Shown here: positions 39,813-52,665 of the stretch, one piece after another
Numbering within the stretch: the stretch's first letter is position 1
How the letters are laid out: every line of letters starts with the position of its first letter
Assembly: GCF_900324485.2 (NCBI RefSeq)
Contig: NC_046654.1
Location: 5,872,562 to 5,936,561, forward strand
Length of the DNA stretch: 64,000 nt
From: Mastacembelus armatus
Lineage: Eukaryota; Chordata; Actinopteri; Synbranchiformes; Mastacembelidae
Direction: 5' to 3'
Made by a program: the position numbers and the translations under genes
Notes under the pieces: generated by a model
Seen by the model: only the letters and a program-made list of their open reading frames with translations
Databases searched by the model: none
What the model was told of the DNA's origin: nothing

Positions 39813-42639
39813 CCGTGCCCACATGCGCCCATGTGTGTGAACTCACTGACCTTCATTCCTGCTGATTTCTATATCAGCAAACAGGCCAACCTTGATAATC
39901 TGCCAGAGCAGGCCCAGGACCAGATGGGGTTTCCCAGCCATCAAATCATGGGCATCCATGCTCACCACTGTGCAGCCTATTGCTGAGGCTGAGTTCAGAG
40001 CCAGGACCAGATTCTCCTATGAACGCAAACAAACTGTATATTATCATATTCATTTTAAAGCAGAGAGAGATTTACAGCCAAACAACAGCAGTCCTGCAAT
40101 TTCTGTTAACAGCTCAGCAAAATTCAAGTATGTGCCCTGAATCCTTCAAATAATAACTAACTTATTAGAAACCTTATTAGTCCAGGACTCTGAACTACTT
40201 TATTTTACAAGATGTACCCATCTGAAAAAGAAATATTAAAACAAAAAAAGACCAAACATAGAAGATTTCACTTTTTCACAGAAGAGGCAATTACAGAACC
40301 CCAATAAAAAGGACACGAAGAAAACATAAATTCTGTAAAAGTTCATATTTTACAATTTCTTTTTTGCCCAGGAGTTACTGCAGTTATTGGTTACTCTGTA
40401 GATTTCACTTACACAACATGATTATCTTGATGCATATTAATAGTTTGAGACTTTTAGTTGATTTGATAATATAACTATTATCAATTCTTCTCTTGCATTA
40501 TAGAGAGCATGTCTGTGAGTGTCCTAATTCATGACTTTTTTTTTTTTTTCCTTAGAATTTGCAGTTAATGGATACTGTGAACTTTGTGCAGAATCTGCAA
40601 CTCACTGTCATTTTGAAGGTGGCGAGTTTCTTTGTGTTGATGACTCTTTCATCAATCGTGTCTGGCTGGGACAGGTTGATCATTTTACTAAACGAGGAGG
40701 AGACATGAGTGTGAAAAACTGCAAAGCGTGAACAAGAGTGAGTCAGTGCTGGCCCTTATAATCCTGCTGTAACCTGTGTTGCCAGACTAGAACAGTTATT
40801 CTACCTGCACATCAGTAAATGTCAATAATTAAATATTAATAAGAGTCAACATGAAAGGTTCCTTCAACTTATCCATCTAATCAATTAATCATTATTTGAA
40901 TTAAATAAACAGAGAATAGAGATTGTATATGAGGAAATATTATTAACCCTGTGCTGTCAGAAATCACACTGACCATAAAACCTCTTACAAAGCTTATCCA
41001 ACACGTCACATAGATGTTATGGTTGCTGTTGTGCATGCATGAAAATAAACACACATGGTCCTTTTCTTGGTTATATTCATACGTGTGTGTGTTGGTGTGT
41101 GTGTGTGATACCATAACAGGATGCCATCGCGGACAGAAGTGAAGAGGCTTTCGTCGTTGGGGTTCATTGGCAGCAGATGCTGACAGTCTGGATCTTTCCC
41201 CAAAGCTTTGTTGATCCAGTTGACAAAAGCTACTTTCTCTTCATCTAAATACACACCAGGTATTAGCATGGGTCTGAGAAATGATTAGTTGCTTGCTGGA
41301 ATGACAGAATTTAGCGAATTCTATTTCTTGCATTGAGAAAATAAGATGCATGAATCTTTGTACTGTGTTGCTGTTCAACAGAATATTATTTCATAGTTAG
41401 AAGAGTGAGGTTGAAAATACTTTTGGGACAACTGCATCTTTTTTCTGGTTTTCTCATATTTGAAACAAAAAGTTTTGTTCTGTGACTTGATACTTAGTAT
41501 AATGAAAAATGAAATGTACAAACTCTGGAACATGTGTGTGCCAGTAACACATTATATAATTACAAAACTAAACACTGAACACACAAGGCATTCTCTCTCG
41601 CACCAGAGTAAGAGTGCTGCGTTCCATCGCTGGAGAGTCCCGACGTTCCTCCAAAAGATCGGATCCCATCTCTCCTCGTAATGGTTTTCCTAAATGTCTC
41701 ACTGACCTCCTTACTTTTCAGCTCTTGATAGATCTGAACATGGATGGGCTGTGTTATTCTGCATGTGGTTACAAGTATAAGTTTATATATTTTCTCACAT
41801 TTTGCATCAGAACTTACAGAAACAAATTCCTCAAAGCTGATCTTCTCGTCTTTGTTAGTGTCTCCAGCGACGAAGAGCTCTACGATCTCTCGCACCTTGT
41901 ACCCTGGCAGGGAGAAACTTGCCTCTCTGAACAGCTCCTGAAGCTCAAAGTCACTCACATAGCCGCTGTTATCAATATCTGTACACAGACACACAAATAT
42001 AGTAAGTCAATTTGCTTCACAAATAATAAACTGAAAGTTATAAGCCCAATGTTTATTATTAAACAAAGCAAGCAGATGCTAAAAGGAAGAACAAACAAAG
42101 GTGTTATTAACAGCTCTATTTCCTAATAATTTCCTAATAGTCTCCTGGAAAGAAATCTAATTTGGTACAGATAATAGAGAGTAGGGTGTTGGCCTGAGAT
42201 TGCAGCCTCACAAGGTCACTGACCAATCAAATTTAGATTGGTCTGGGAGGGACCCCTTTACCTGTTAATCTTTCATGTCTTGTATTTGTATATCATCCAG
42301 TAATTGGGAGGTAATACACCTTTCTTATGTTGCTTATTTCTATGAGCACAGTTTGGTAATTATATCCTTACAATGATTAACTGATATAATCTGGCAATGT
42401 CTCATTATTGCATCTGGAAATACCTCACACACAAGGTACACACTTTCAGTGCCCTGGGCAATAAAAATCTCTTACATAAGAGTCATACTTTATGGTCAGC
42501 TATAAAAATCTTCCTGTTTGGCCAGTCAATATAGTAGGTTAGGTATCTGAGTATGGGTGTGAAACTCACCAATTTTATTAAAGGCCTCTCTGAGATCTTC
42601 CAGGTCCTCTCGGGAAATCTGTGTGACATGATTCTCCAT
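37073..42639 (-). CDS. pls1: Plastin-1 (I-plastin/fimbrin), actin-bundling protein
   Basis: Fifteen coding exons, 1,908 nt, 635 residues (human 629): 42570-42639, 41818-41978, 41604-41733, 41112-41244, 40606-40687, 39851-40016, 39263-39405, 39089-39184, 38711-38912, 38363-38441, 38013-38127, 37775-37908, 37532-37655, 37307-37440, 37073-37211. Plastin-1 cross-links actin filaments in intestinal microvilli and hair-cell stereocilia. The N-terminus [20 protein letters not shown] matches human I-plastin, and the start sits 8 bases after an acceptor, implying an upstream non-coding exon. Two EF-hands (loops [12 protein letters not shown] and [12 protein letters not shown]) precede four calponin-homology domains in two actin-binding modules. 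Landmarks are [43 protein letters not shown] and the C-terminal [16 protein letters not shown]. The second EF loop has Glu at position 6 where Gly is usual, and the linker before it is one residue short. Confidence 0.96.
39742..39811. repeat. (TG)35 microsatellite in a pls1 intron
   Basis: An uninterrupted TG dinucleotide run of 70 bases, 39 bases past the donor of pls1 exon 6 on the minus strand, where it reads as CA repeats. Likely highly polymorphic. Confidence 0.98.
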
Positions 42640-45174
42640 AGTAGCTTCTGCTTTGTGTACCCGAAACATGCAAACACTTTTGGATCATATCAGGCAAAAA
42701 GAAGAAGAACACATGGCAGACTTTTTTAATACCTCAAATGTACTTACTTATTATAGATCTAGAGACTTAAAATTATTCAGCTTCAGATAATTAACCGAGT
42801 TTGACAAGGTAAATGATAACACACCTCAGAAGTTCAACATAAAATCTCTGAGATCTTAGGATTTGACAATAAAATATCATTTTAGTTCTTTGCTTGAGGA
42901 GACAAAGATGGAGTCAGACTAAAACAGAGATGAGTACCTTCATAAGATCCTGTGTTTCCGGTTATATCCCTATCTTGAGAAACAAGCTTCTTGGTGCAGA
43001 TCGCCCTGGCCTGGCTGCAAGAGTCTTCTAGAGCTCTTCAAATCTTTAGACCAGGTCAGACAGCAAGCTGGATCTCAGAGAGGCTGGACCACTTAATATC
43101 TAGCCTAGGAGGAGCCTAGCCTTGGGAGAAGCACAAAGTGGACCTTTGGTCTGCTTGTACCATGAGACAGGCTCAGTCAGACAGTTAACATTTAACACCT
43201 TGGCTGCGTCATCATGTTATTATCCAAAACAAAAAGGTTCAGTTTGTCCCTTCCAGGCAACTGATTTACATTTAAGATACATATCTAATCAACAACACAC
43301 CTATAGTCGGGAAAATAAATGACTAAAGTTGGTATACAAGACATACAATGCAGACAAATGGTAAGAAAAACACAAGAGACGAAAATTAAAGAATATATTT
43401 AACAGACAGATATATGTATGGTATACATCTCATGTTCCTCCTTGTTTTTTAGGGAACCATAGTCCTGAAACATGTTTAAAACATGAGGCCTGTGTTTGAT
43501 TGCACAGCTTGCCTCACTGCTACACAATGCCCTGTAACCTGAGGCAAGAAGCCAACTGCATCACTTAGATTAAACTGCCCCACTACACAACAACACTGCA
43601 TTTTACTGTGGGGCTCACCCATTATTCCAACACACAAAAATGATTAGCAGACTGTACTCTTTCTGTTGTTTTCCTCTATTCTTAAATCTTTAGAAGATTG
43701 TCAGTGATGCTTATCCTAAATCACTGTCATTTGACCTGCCTGTAGAGGCCAGGAAACCTCCAGGAAAACCTTTTTTCTGTTCCCATACCAGGTTATTGTT
43801 GTTATGAAAGCAATAGCATGGCCTATCTTTAATGTAAGGAAAGAACAAATTAAGGAGCTTACATTCAGTCCCAGTCAGGGTGAAGGGATTAGAGTCCAGA
43901 GCAGGTCCAAAGTAGAAAATCAGCTTGCTTTTGACTAGTTTTCCTCCTTTTTTCCAGTTCATTTTTCTCCATATCGCTAAAGACATTTTTCATAACTGTT
44001 TACTGTAAAGTCATGCAGTACCTAAAGTTTTCCTCTTAACACACCCAGTGGTCTCCATCTTCCTATCTGCCCTTCAGGTCTTTTTTCTTCCTCAGACACC
44101 TGATCAGCTCGGTTTCACTCCGTGACTCTGAGGTGCTCTCCGGTTACTCACTCCTCCTATTTGCTGGTCTCAGGCAGGGTCTCCACCTGCAGCTGTGTAC
44201 ATAAGAGCCACAATTTTGGTTAAGGACCCTAAGCCAGGCCAAAGACTTTCTCATAAGCCTTCTGCATTATTCACTGGCACCTAAGAACACATGCCCAGAA
44301 GGTTAATAGAGTGAAATCCACACATACACAAGCAAACATGCATATATGTAGACCATTACAGACCCCAAATACTCTAAATTTATATCAAGAGTTTTATGAT
44401 GCAGCTTAGGGTTTAACTGATTTCAGAAATTCATTGTCTTTTTGAGTTTATAGTGTAAAAACACTACTGGCATAGTCAAATGTTGAAATGAAATGTGATA
44501 CCAGCATTAATAGAACTATAAATGGGTTTGTTTCTCTTGGTCAGAGATCTGTAAAGAGATCTCCTTCTGGACTGACGCTGGTGTAAGATCAGAATGACAC
44601 ATTGTTCCCCTCCTAATGAAAAGCTGAATGCATAAGCAATAAAATGCACCAGTGCTCATTTTACTAAGGAGTAGAGTATGCCCACGTTGGAAACCCTTTC
44701 TTAGATTCATCTGTAATGTGAAGACATGACCACTCAGAGGCACTGCTGGCTTACACTGGTCAGGGACTGCTGGAAAACAAAGGATCTTGTGTTTGTTACA
44801 AAAATGAGACCACTGTAATAAAGATGAAGGTCATGCTGCTGAACTGCTGCAGTTTTAACTGTAACAGAGAGAACACATTCTTTATAGATTAGACATTTTT
44901 TCCTTTTTAAAACACATTCCAGATAGTATTCATACATTTGTCATTCCACATTTTAACAAGCAGTGTAAAAAAAAAAAAACCTCATACATTGTGTTGGTTA
45001 TGCTTTGGCTCATTGTTGACAGTTTTATCATTGCAGTATTAGCAGAGTTCCCTGGATCCATGACCTAGTTTCTCCCCACACACTGTGGGAATTGTGGAAG
45101 TTAACATACAAAGTTACGTGTCCTTCACAGTTACATCCAATTAATTCCCTTTGCACAGGTGAACTTCAATCAAG
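42640..45174. other. pls1 upstream region, no further coding exon seen
   Basis: Holds the inferred non-coding first exon(s) and promoter of pls1. The acceptor just before the ATG exon is the CAAAGCAG ending at 42648. I see no TATA box and no recognisable coding sequence. The stretch 43100-45170 is ordinary AT-rich DNA. Confidence 0.5.
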
Positions 45175-45389
45175 GCCACTGGTGTCTTTGCTCTACCCAC
45201 TGCTGATCAGGTGTTTTTATTCAATCAGAAGCTGGAAGATACCATCTCAGGTGAGGGTGATGTGGGGGGAAAGACAAAGTGAACTGATTATCTTCCAGCT
45301 TCTGATTGACACACACATTGAACACACCTGATCTTGGTAATCAGCTGTAGGTTGGCAGGGATGGTAGGAAAAAAAAGCAGGGCAGTGGC
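45175..45389. repeat. Inverted duplication with a perfect 21-bp core
   Basis: The 21 bases at 45221-45241, which begin TCAATCAGAAGC, are exactly complementary to 45289-45309. The similarity extends outward: GATCAGGTGT on the left pairs with ACACCTGATC on the right, and GCCACTG at 45175 pairs with CAGTGGC ending at 45389. The left arm is about 67 bases and the right about 101, with gaps; the spacer is about 47. It looks like a fold-back or MITE-like relic, not a gene. Confidence 0.8.
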
Positions 45390-45628
45390 TGCTGAGGAAC
45401 ATGGGCTGAGCTTTCTGAAAACATCTTTTCACAAATTCACATAATTATAACGCAAAATTATTGCTAGTATTTTTTATTATTAAGTAAAAATGAACATCGA
45501 TGTTATGTCTACATAATACAGACACAGTGTTGTCCAGTTTTTTTTTTTATCTTAACCAAATAAATCAGAAAAATAAAATTAAACTTGGAGGGAGGGGGAG
45601 GTGGGATGGGGGCGTGTCAGCTGTCATT

Positions 45629-45640
45629 GGTCACATGACC
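45629..45640 (+). promoter_or_regulatory. MiT/TFE-type E-box upstream of gyg1
   Basis: GGTCACATGACC contains TCACATGA, the M-box/CLEAR-like core bound by MITF/TFEB factors. It is 130 bases upstream of the gyg1 ATG in a GC-rich stretch, just after a reverse CCAAT box (ATTGG, 45626-45630). Function is inferred from motif and position. Confidence 0.4.
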
Positions 45641-45769
45641 CGGAAAATGTGGGGCTTAATTCCTGTGTTGGACTGCTCTCAGCTGCTGCGCTTCTGCCCT
45701 TGGCAGTGCAAACCCTCCGTCTGCCCCATCGCAACCCTTAACCCCCGGGTGGACTCTCCTCACCACGCC

Positions 45770-48700
45770 ATGTCGGGTAAGACACACCGGGGCCGCACAG
45801 ACGCCATGAAATACTGACATCTGAACATGGCCACCCCGGACCGGACCAGACCTGCGCGAACGGTCCTCATCGTCCAAAATATCGCCAATTTATTTCACGC
45901 CGCAGGAAAAAGCAGCCGCCAAGCTGACTGCTGCTGTGATACGGGCTGATTTTAGGCGACGGGTTTTATCGTTTGTGCGGATGTTGTTGTGGTAGTTGGG
46001 AGGGTTTTGTTGGATTTGATGAGCCGGAGCAGCGTTTTGGACCAGAGTGAAGCTGGTGCTTGTGTCAAGCTGCACGTCCGGTCACACTTTTCAAAGTCAA
46101 CCCACTGAATGCAACAGTTTAAAGAAACGAAACGACAGTATAATATTTAAAGGAAAAATACAGCTGTTTTTCTTAAACCACTAGATGTTTGTCATCACGT
46201 GTTGCCCTCGATTTTCACTTTATTCTACTAATTGTTTTAAACCAAGTTTCACCAAGAAACGACACAAATGATCAAATCCTGAGGTGATGTTTGCCGTTTG
46301 TGCTTAAACAGGCCTAAACTTATTCCTCCATTGTTAAAATAGTAGCTGATTCATTTCCTTGTCAATCAACTAATTATAATCAGGAGTGTCAACTCTTAAT
46401 AAAGTCATTCAGATTTAATTATTGGACTATGGTGACCAATATATGTGGGACACTTTACAGGTGCAAACTAAACCAGTGAGTTTGAGGTTTCTCAGCTGTA
46501 GTTTCTAGCATGTATTTACATAGAGGCTGACATGTCTGCGTTAAGCTAATATTGACTGATATTTTGGGCCTGGGTGATTTATTGATATTGATTAATGTGT
46601 ACACAACCAAAGTAAAGTAAGAGCAGAAGTGTAAATTGCAACACTGCACATCTGGGTGTCACTAAGTGGAAAAACTGTTGCATCACCAACATTTATAATT
46701 TCATCATATAAATTGCAACCAGTTGTTTTTTTTAAAGAACTGAATAAGTGTTTTTTTTTTTTTTTTTTCCCCCCAAAATGTTGAGCTGGCACCTTAATGA
46801 AAGTGACACTTGCACCTTTAATGTTGAGGCCTGAAATGAGAGTGTAGTCTTATGAACTGTGTTATTTCAATATAAATTTAAGCTGAAACACTGTGAATTG
46901 GTTTGCCCTTTTGATAATAGTTTAACTATTTAAGCAAACATTTTAAACAAGCAGTAATGTTCTTTCACACTGATGGTCAGAGAGAAATGAGTAGTTCAAA
47001 GATGGCACAGTGGGCTTTGGGAAAACATGGTTGTTTTTCACACCTGACATTTTATGATAGGCAAATAAATCAATAATGAAAATATTTATTTACAGCTGTA
47101 GTACAAATATACACAAACAAGGAAATGGTGACATCTGTAGCACACTGCTTGGTTTTGACCTCAGTGGGTTAAACTGGCCCTGCCTGCCCACATGTCATGA
47201 AACTTTCTTTTTCATGGAGTAGTTTGGTGCACAGTTGTGGTTTTGTGTGCCTTTTTGTTAGAATTTGAATGTGCTCCAAGTCGGCATATTGAACGTATCA
47301 TGTTAACCATTTTGAACATTACTTTAAATGTTTTCCCGTTGCATGCTTTTATTTTTAAAGGAGACATTAACTTCCTGCATTAATGTGGGCTTTTTGATAA
47401 AGTTGATGCAGTTTCTCTCTGTGTGGACGTGCGCCACAGTGTGTGGCCTTGAATTTTTTTTTATTTTTTTTAAATCTATAAAAGGCTCATAGTGTCAAAC
47501 CTTTTATATAGTATGTTACTGTTAATGTGAGTCTGAGCCGTGTTTATTGTAGTTTAGAGGACACTTTACATATGTTGTTTTATTTGCAATGATACTAATC
47601 AGATTCTGTATAGATTATCCATAAATGTTCTGTTTTGTTTCAAAACCAGTACATACACTCCTGATATCACTCAATAACACGTCGGACTCAGACGTCTAAG
47701 TGATAGGACTTCCCAGAGCCACAGGCAACTTCGTAAGAACACAACACATGCCTCCTGTACGGCCTTGCAGGCGACACAGGCCTTACACTCATCTGACGGG
47801 CGGTTTATAGTTCCTTGATTTAGGTCCTAGCAACAGTACAACACTGCTGATCAGGTTTCCCAGAAACCCCCTGTCAACTCACACATTTAGCTTGGTGAGT
47901 AGTCTGCAGGCCTTCTTTCACTCAGGCAGAAAAACAGTGTGCCCCCTGCTGTTAGGCCTGCAGCCTAATTGGACATATTGGCACTGGGTGCAGTGGGTTG
48001 TACAGTAGAGATGAGCATGGACAGTGAATGTGAGGGTTTGATTCATGTTTAGGGAGAAAACAGTGAAAAATTGTGCATTGATTTTGATGTATTTTCACAT
48101 TAGAGGCCAGTGGTGGCAGCTTTGTGGTGGAAAACAATCTAAACTTCTTTCACTGTTTATCTGTGGATGGTGTTGATTTGCTTACCTTCAGGAGGAATAA
48201 GGGGTCATCTGTTACTTTAAATTATAGCACAGATGGTAAGCTTGGCAACCGTAGAGGTGTTGCAGGAAACACCAGGAGTCCTTATAAATAGTTTTCTTAA
48301 ACCTTCATAATCCTTTAAGTGATTCAGGCACATGGACCAATTGGTGCATCTCTCTATGAATCTCTCCATCAGGGTAAAATGAGCTATTGTTCTTGGTCAT
48401 AACCCCTCATTGCAGTTTATGTTGATTAAAGCAGCATTTGAATCTTCATGTTAAACAGCCGTGAAAATGCAAATATAGCATTTGTGTGACCTGATGTGTT
48501 TCTCCAAGCAGACCAAGCTTTTGTGACGCTGGCCACAAATGACAACTATGCCAAGGGAGCAATGGTTCTTGGCCAATCCTTAAGAAACCACAACACAACC
48601 AGGAAACTAGTCGCACTTGTAGGACCTCATGTTGCAGAACCGAGCAGGTAACACACAGCATTGACAGGCAAATATGTCCACTCTTCAGGTGGTATTGTAT

Positions 48701-51123
48701 TTATTTATTTTTTTTTCTTCCACCACAAAGAAACACACTTTATCTATCTTGTGCATAATACTAAATAGCGTCTCGCGTGTGTTGTAGGGATGCACTTTGC
48801 TCCATTTTCGATGAAGTGCTTGTGGTGGACGTCATGGACTCAGGCGATGTGGTTCATCTGGCCCTGATGAAGCGCCCTGACTTGGGAGTAACAATCACCA
48901 AACTGCACTGCTGGACACTCACGCACTACAGCAAGTGTGTGTTCATGGACGCAGACACACTGGTGAGAAACAATCATGACAACACAGAAAACAATGTGCA
49001 GTGGCGATGAAATGTCACCTCGTAGTTGAGCGATGATTTTGTTTTTGCTCTCGCAGCCCTTTAAACGATTAAAACAGTCTGTCCTATTAACGTGACCTAT
49101 TGACTTGAGTGAATAATCGGAGGAGAAATTGCTCTGCTGGTGGAGTAAAAAAGGTGAACACTCACAAAACCTGCCTTTGTAATTAAAGGCCAAAAAAAAA
49201 GTCAGATTACATCAGAACAAAAGTCATTTTTTGCATATTACAATATTGGAAATATTAATATATAAAACTCAGTATATCAGGGAATTAATGACATTTAATT
49301 TAATTTTTTTTTTTTTTAGGTCCTATCAAATATAGATGAACTTTTTGAGAGGGAGGAGCTGTCTGCAGCGCCGGATCCTGGTTGGCCAGACTGTTTCAAT
49401 TCTGGGGTTTTCGTCTTCAGGCCATCCAAGGAGATGCACGACAAGCTGCTGAAGTTCTGTGGTGAACACGGCAGCTTTGATGGTGATTACCAAGGGTTTA
49501 AACTGCTTTTTTTCTGCTCCTAAGAGACTCATGAGGAGTTTAATAGGTTTTCTACGTATAAGGAGACATGCTGGTATCTCATAGCCACAACTGCCATACA
49601 AAACAATAATCTTTTCCACTGTGGCTCAGCCCAAAGGAAATAAGCTGCAAGTGTGGGGAGTTTTTATTTGTAGCTAAATAATGCAATTAGTCTCTAGAGG
49701 ATTCTACAACCCCCCACCCACTAATCTTACCCTGACTTAGTCTAACTTTGTCCAAACATGACCAGCTCACCCCTACTCACTACCACCAGTTTGTGTGAGG
49801 GGATGACTGAATGCATGGTTTTTCCATGTGTGTACTGACTGTATGTAAGCAGCATCCCCTCAGTGTTGGCAGCACCTTTCATTTTCTCCTTTTACACATC
49901 AGAAAGGACGTGGTCTGTAGGAATGTACCATGTTAAAGATCAGTTGTTTTAGAAAGTCTCCTAATATTAAATTGACACAAAGGCCTCATTAGGTTGTTTG
50001 AACATTCCCTTCGCTCATGGCAAGAAAACCCAGAATCATCTCACATTACTGTCCTGCATGTGACTATCACTTTGCTCTGTTTTTGCCAGAAAGTACATCT
50101 GGAAAAATTTTTATGACCATGTTTGTGGGTCTTTGTGTTCAGGTGGAGATCAGGGGGTCCTCAACAGTTTCTTTAACACCTGGGCGACAGCAGATATCTC
50201 TAAACACCTTCCCTTCATCTATAATCTCAGCAGTATTGCCATCTACTCCTACCTGCCAGCGTTCAAACAGTAAGCAAAGGCAAATTTATTTGTATAGCAC
50301 CTTTCATACACTACGCAATTCAATTCATCCCGTGTTCAAAGCACATGCACACGCGCACACACTACATTCAGAGTATCTTCATACGTTCATGTTTGGCTGA
50401 CTTATTACCCTTAAGTTGTAGCTTTTTATGTGCTGGGAGGCGTAACACTAGTCTGAGGTCACTTCAGAGTTTGTATGTGAGTCTGCTAGTGGGTGTTGAA
50501 TTACAAGAAGCTGCTGAAAGTTAGAGCCAGTACAACACACGCTCTGTCACAGCTCTTCTCAAAATAGATGAGCTACTGTACTTGCACCTTCATGCTTCCT
50601 GTTTTAAATCTGCACTGTATGTGTCCTTCGTTGAAAGGTTTAGGTCAGTAAATATTAAAACAAAAGTCCAGATTGTTTTTCTTTCTTATTGTAAATACTA
50701 CCCATATACTCACAATGACATGCTGACATATGGAAACATGGCCGTGTCACTAAAAAGAAGTCAGATGGGGGACAAACAGATGCAGCTGACAAGGCTGCCT
50801 CTCTACCAAAATTTATCATGCTTCTGTGAGATTATTACAGATGGATTTGGATTCGCTTCTTTTCGGACTGACCTGGTTTAGTCTGTGCGACTTTATCACC
50901 CATTTCTTGCCCCATTGGATAAGAGGAAATCATCATCCCGTGTTGCAAATCAGTTTCACAGAATTGGGCCTCTGGTTTTCAGTACGTACTTTGGTCTTAT
51001 CGATCTTATTATAATGCAAATCAAGGTAAACATATATAAGGCAGAAGTGGTAGTTTTCATTTCCATTCCATTGTTCAGCCTCTGTCACATTCTTTCTTGC
51101 CATTCTCCATTTTCACTGCCTGT

Positions 51124-51158
<35 letters not shown>

Positions 51159-52665
51159 CAGGTATGGGCATGATGCAAAAGTGGTGCACTTCCTGGGCAA
51201 GGTAAAGCCATGGAACTACTCCTACGACACCCAGAAGGGCGAGGTCAAAGGTCACTCCTTGTCCCATGACTCGAGCCAGATGCACCCTGACTACCTGCTC
51301 ATGTGGTGGCAGCTGTACACTAAATCTGTGCTGCCTTTACTGCAGCACACCTATAGGGACACGCCCTTCAAGAGCGGTTTTGTAGAAGCAAGCAAGGATG
51401 TACGTGAGCAGTGATAGTGTGTGAAAGATGAGTGTGCGGTTGTATGTGTGGCTGTTGTGGTTGTACATGTGATGGCTCTGAATGTGCATGCTGGAGTGTT
51501 GTGGCTTGTTGCATAATTGTTTTGACTGTGCAGAAATCTTAAATTGCAAGCTGAACTATGTCTCTACTGCATATTTAAAGTGTGTAAATCTATCATTTCT
51601 TGAACTTACTGAGCTGTGAACGTGAAAATTGTTGAAGCTTTAAAAACAGACTAGATTTTCACATCAACAAATAAAAGTTCATTGGTTCCACATTCCTTAA
51701 CGTCAATGTGTTGCCAAAAGCTGGTTGCTGTTGGTATTGCTGGTCCTCTTAGCACTGATTTCATGAATAGCTCTGACTTCAATCAAATACACAGGCTGCC
51801 AGGCTGCCAAACACTCTTCAGCACTTCAGGGTAGCAGGAAATTGCCAGGACTGTCTGTTGTAATAGCCCCAGAGTTAAACAGTTGAGTTAGAATGAAAAG
51901 TATAGATGTCAGAACCTGGAGTTGCCAATTACCTGAAGTGCCATTTTCTGCAATACCAATATATTTATACAGGCAGGCACAGGCTTTGTGGGGGATGTTT
52001 TCTCTTGTATTGGTGTTTTTTTTTTGTTTTTTTTTCAATCTTTATATTGCAAACTTTACAATGTTTGTTTTTTTAAAAATGGTGACACTCATGTTTGCTA
52101 ACAATCAGCTACTGTTAAAGGATAGTGGTACAATGATTTATCTTTTTTTTTTTTTTTTTTTTTTTTCAAAATTCTCATCACTTGACTTTGACATCCACTG
52201 TATTAGGGTTTTCTGCTTCATTGTGTTACGCTAAACAGTTTAACATCTGAGAAACACATTCACTTATCTGCTGCAAGCGTGTTGCAAAATGTCTTGTTGC
52301 ACTTCTACATTTCTGTTGAAATGCCTACACATAAGCTACTGACTGTCTTCTGGGAGGAAAAGGGTGAATTCCCTTATGAGGAAATTCCAGCTGAGCATGG
52401 CTGAACTTTGGGAAAGCAGTCCTTATAAAGTATTTCTCCAGTCCCATTCGGTCAGTCATTCATTCATTCTTTGTCTGTCAAACAGGAGGGTGAACTTCAT
52501 GTGGACGTAAGAGAGCAGCCAGCACCACTCTGTGCTCCTCCTCCTCCTCCCCAGAAGGTTTCATCAGAGGAGAGGAAACAGCGCTGGGAAGCGGGCCAGA
52601 TCGACTACATGGGTGATGACTCCTTTGCGAACATCGAGCGAAAGCTTGACTCCTTCCTAAAGTAG
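45770..52665 (+). CDS. gyg1: Glycogenin-1, self-glucosylating primer of glycogen synthesis
   Basis: Seven coding exons, 1,026 nt, 341 residues: 45770-45776, 48512-48647, 48788-48962, 49320-49482, 50143-50269, 51162-51399, 52486-52665. Glycogenin is a cytosolic GT8 glycosyltransferase that attaches the first glucoses to its own tyrosine using UDP-glucose, then hands the chain to glycogen synthase. The N-terminus [19 protein letters not shown] fits GYG1. The Mn-binding DxD is D102-A-D104 (FMDADTL) and the acceptor tyrosine is Y195 in [11 protein letters not shown]; both numbers equal human. [11 protein letters not shown] and VKPWNYSY are further GT8 landmarks. After a proline-rich linker (APPPPPQK) the C-terminus [16 protein letters not shown] is the glycogen-synthase-binding region. 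Exon 1 encodes only two full codons and is followed by a 2.7-kb intron, so the start depends on GT at 45777 and the acceptor at 48511. Confidence 0.96.
50279..50345 (+). repeat. Fragment of a common fish dispersed repeat beside gyg1 exon 5
   Basis: GGCAAATTTATTTGTATAGC followed by ACCTTTCATACA and CAATTCAA matches a motif widespread in teleost dispersed repeats. It begins only 9 bases after the exon 5 donor. Only about 65 bases are recognisable. Family name not assigned. Confidence 0.5.
51670..51675 (+). terminator. Possible intronic poly(A) signal in gyg1
   Basis: AATAAA lies 271 bases past the exon 6 donor. If used, the product would lack the synthase-binding C-terminus, but nothing in the sequence proves its use. 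Confidence 0.2.

Noticed and set aside
41614-42126. 170-residue plus-strand open frame
   Set aside because: Lies antisense across pls1 exons 2 and 3 and contains no motif.
45221-45309. Hairpin considered as a microRNA precursor
   Set aside because: The outer matches extend well beyond 100 bases with gaps and the spacer is long, which fits a fold-back repeat better; no known microRNA seed was recognised.
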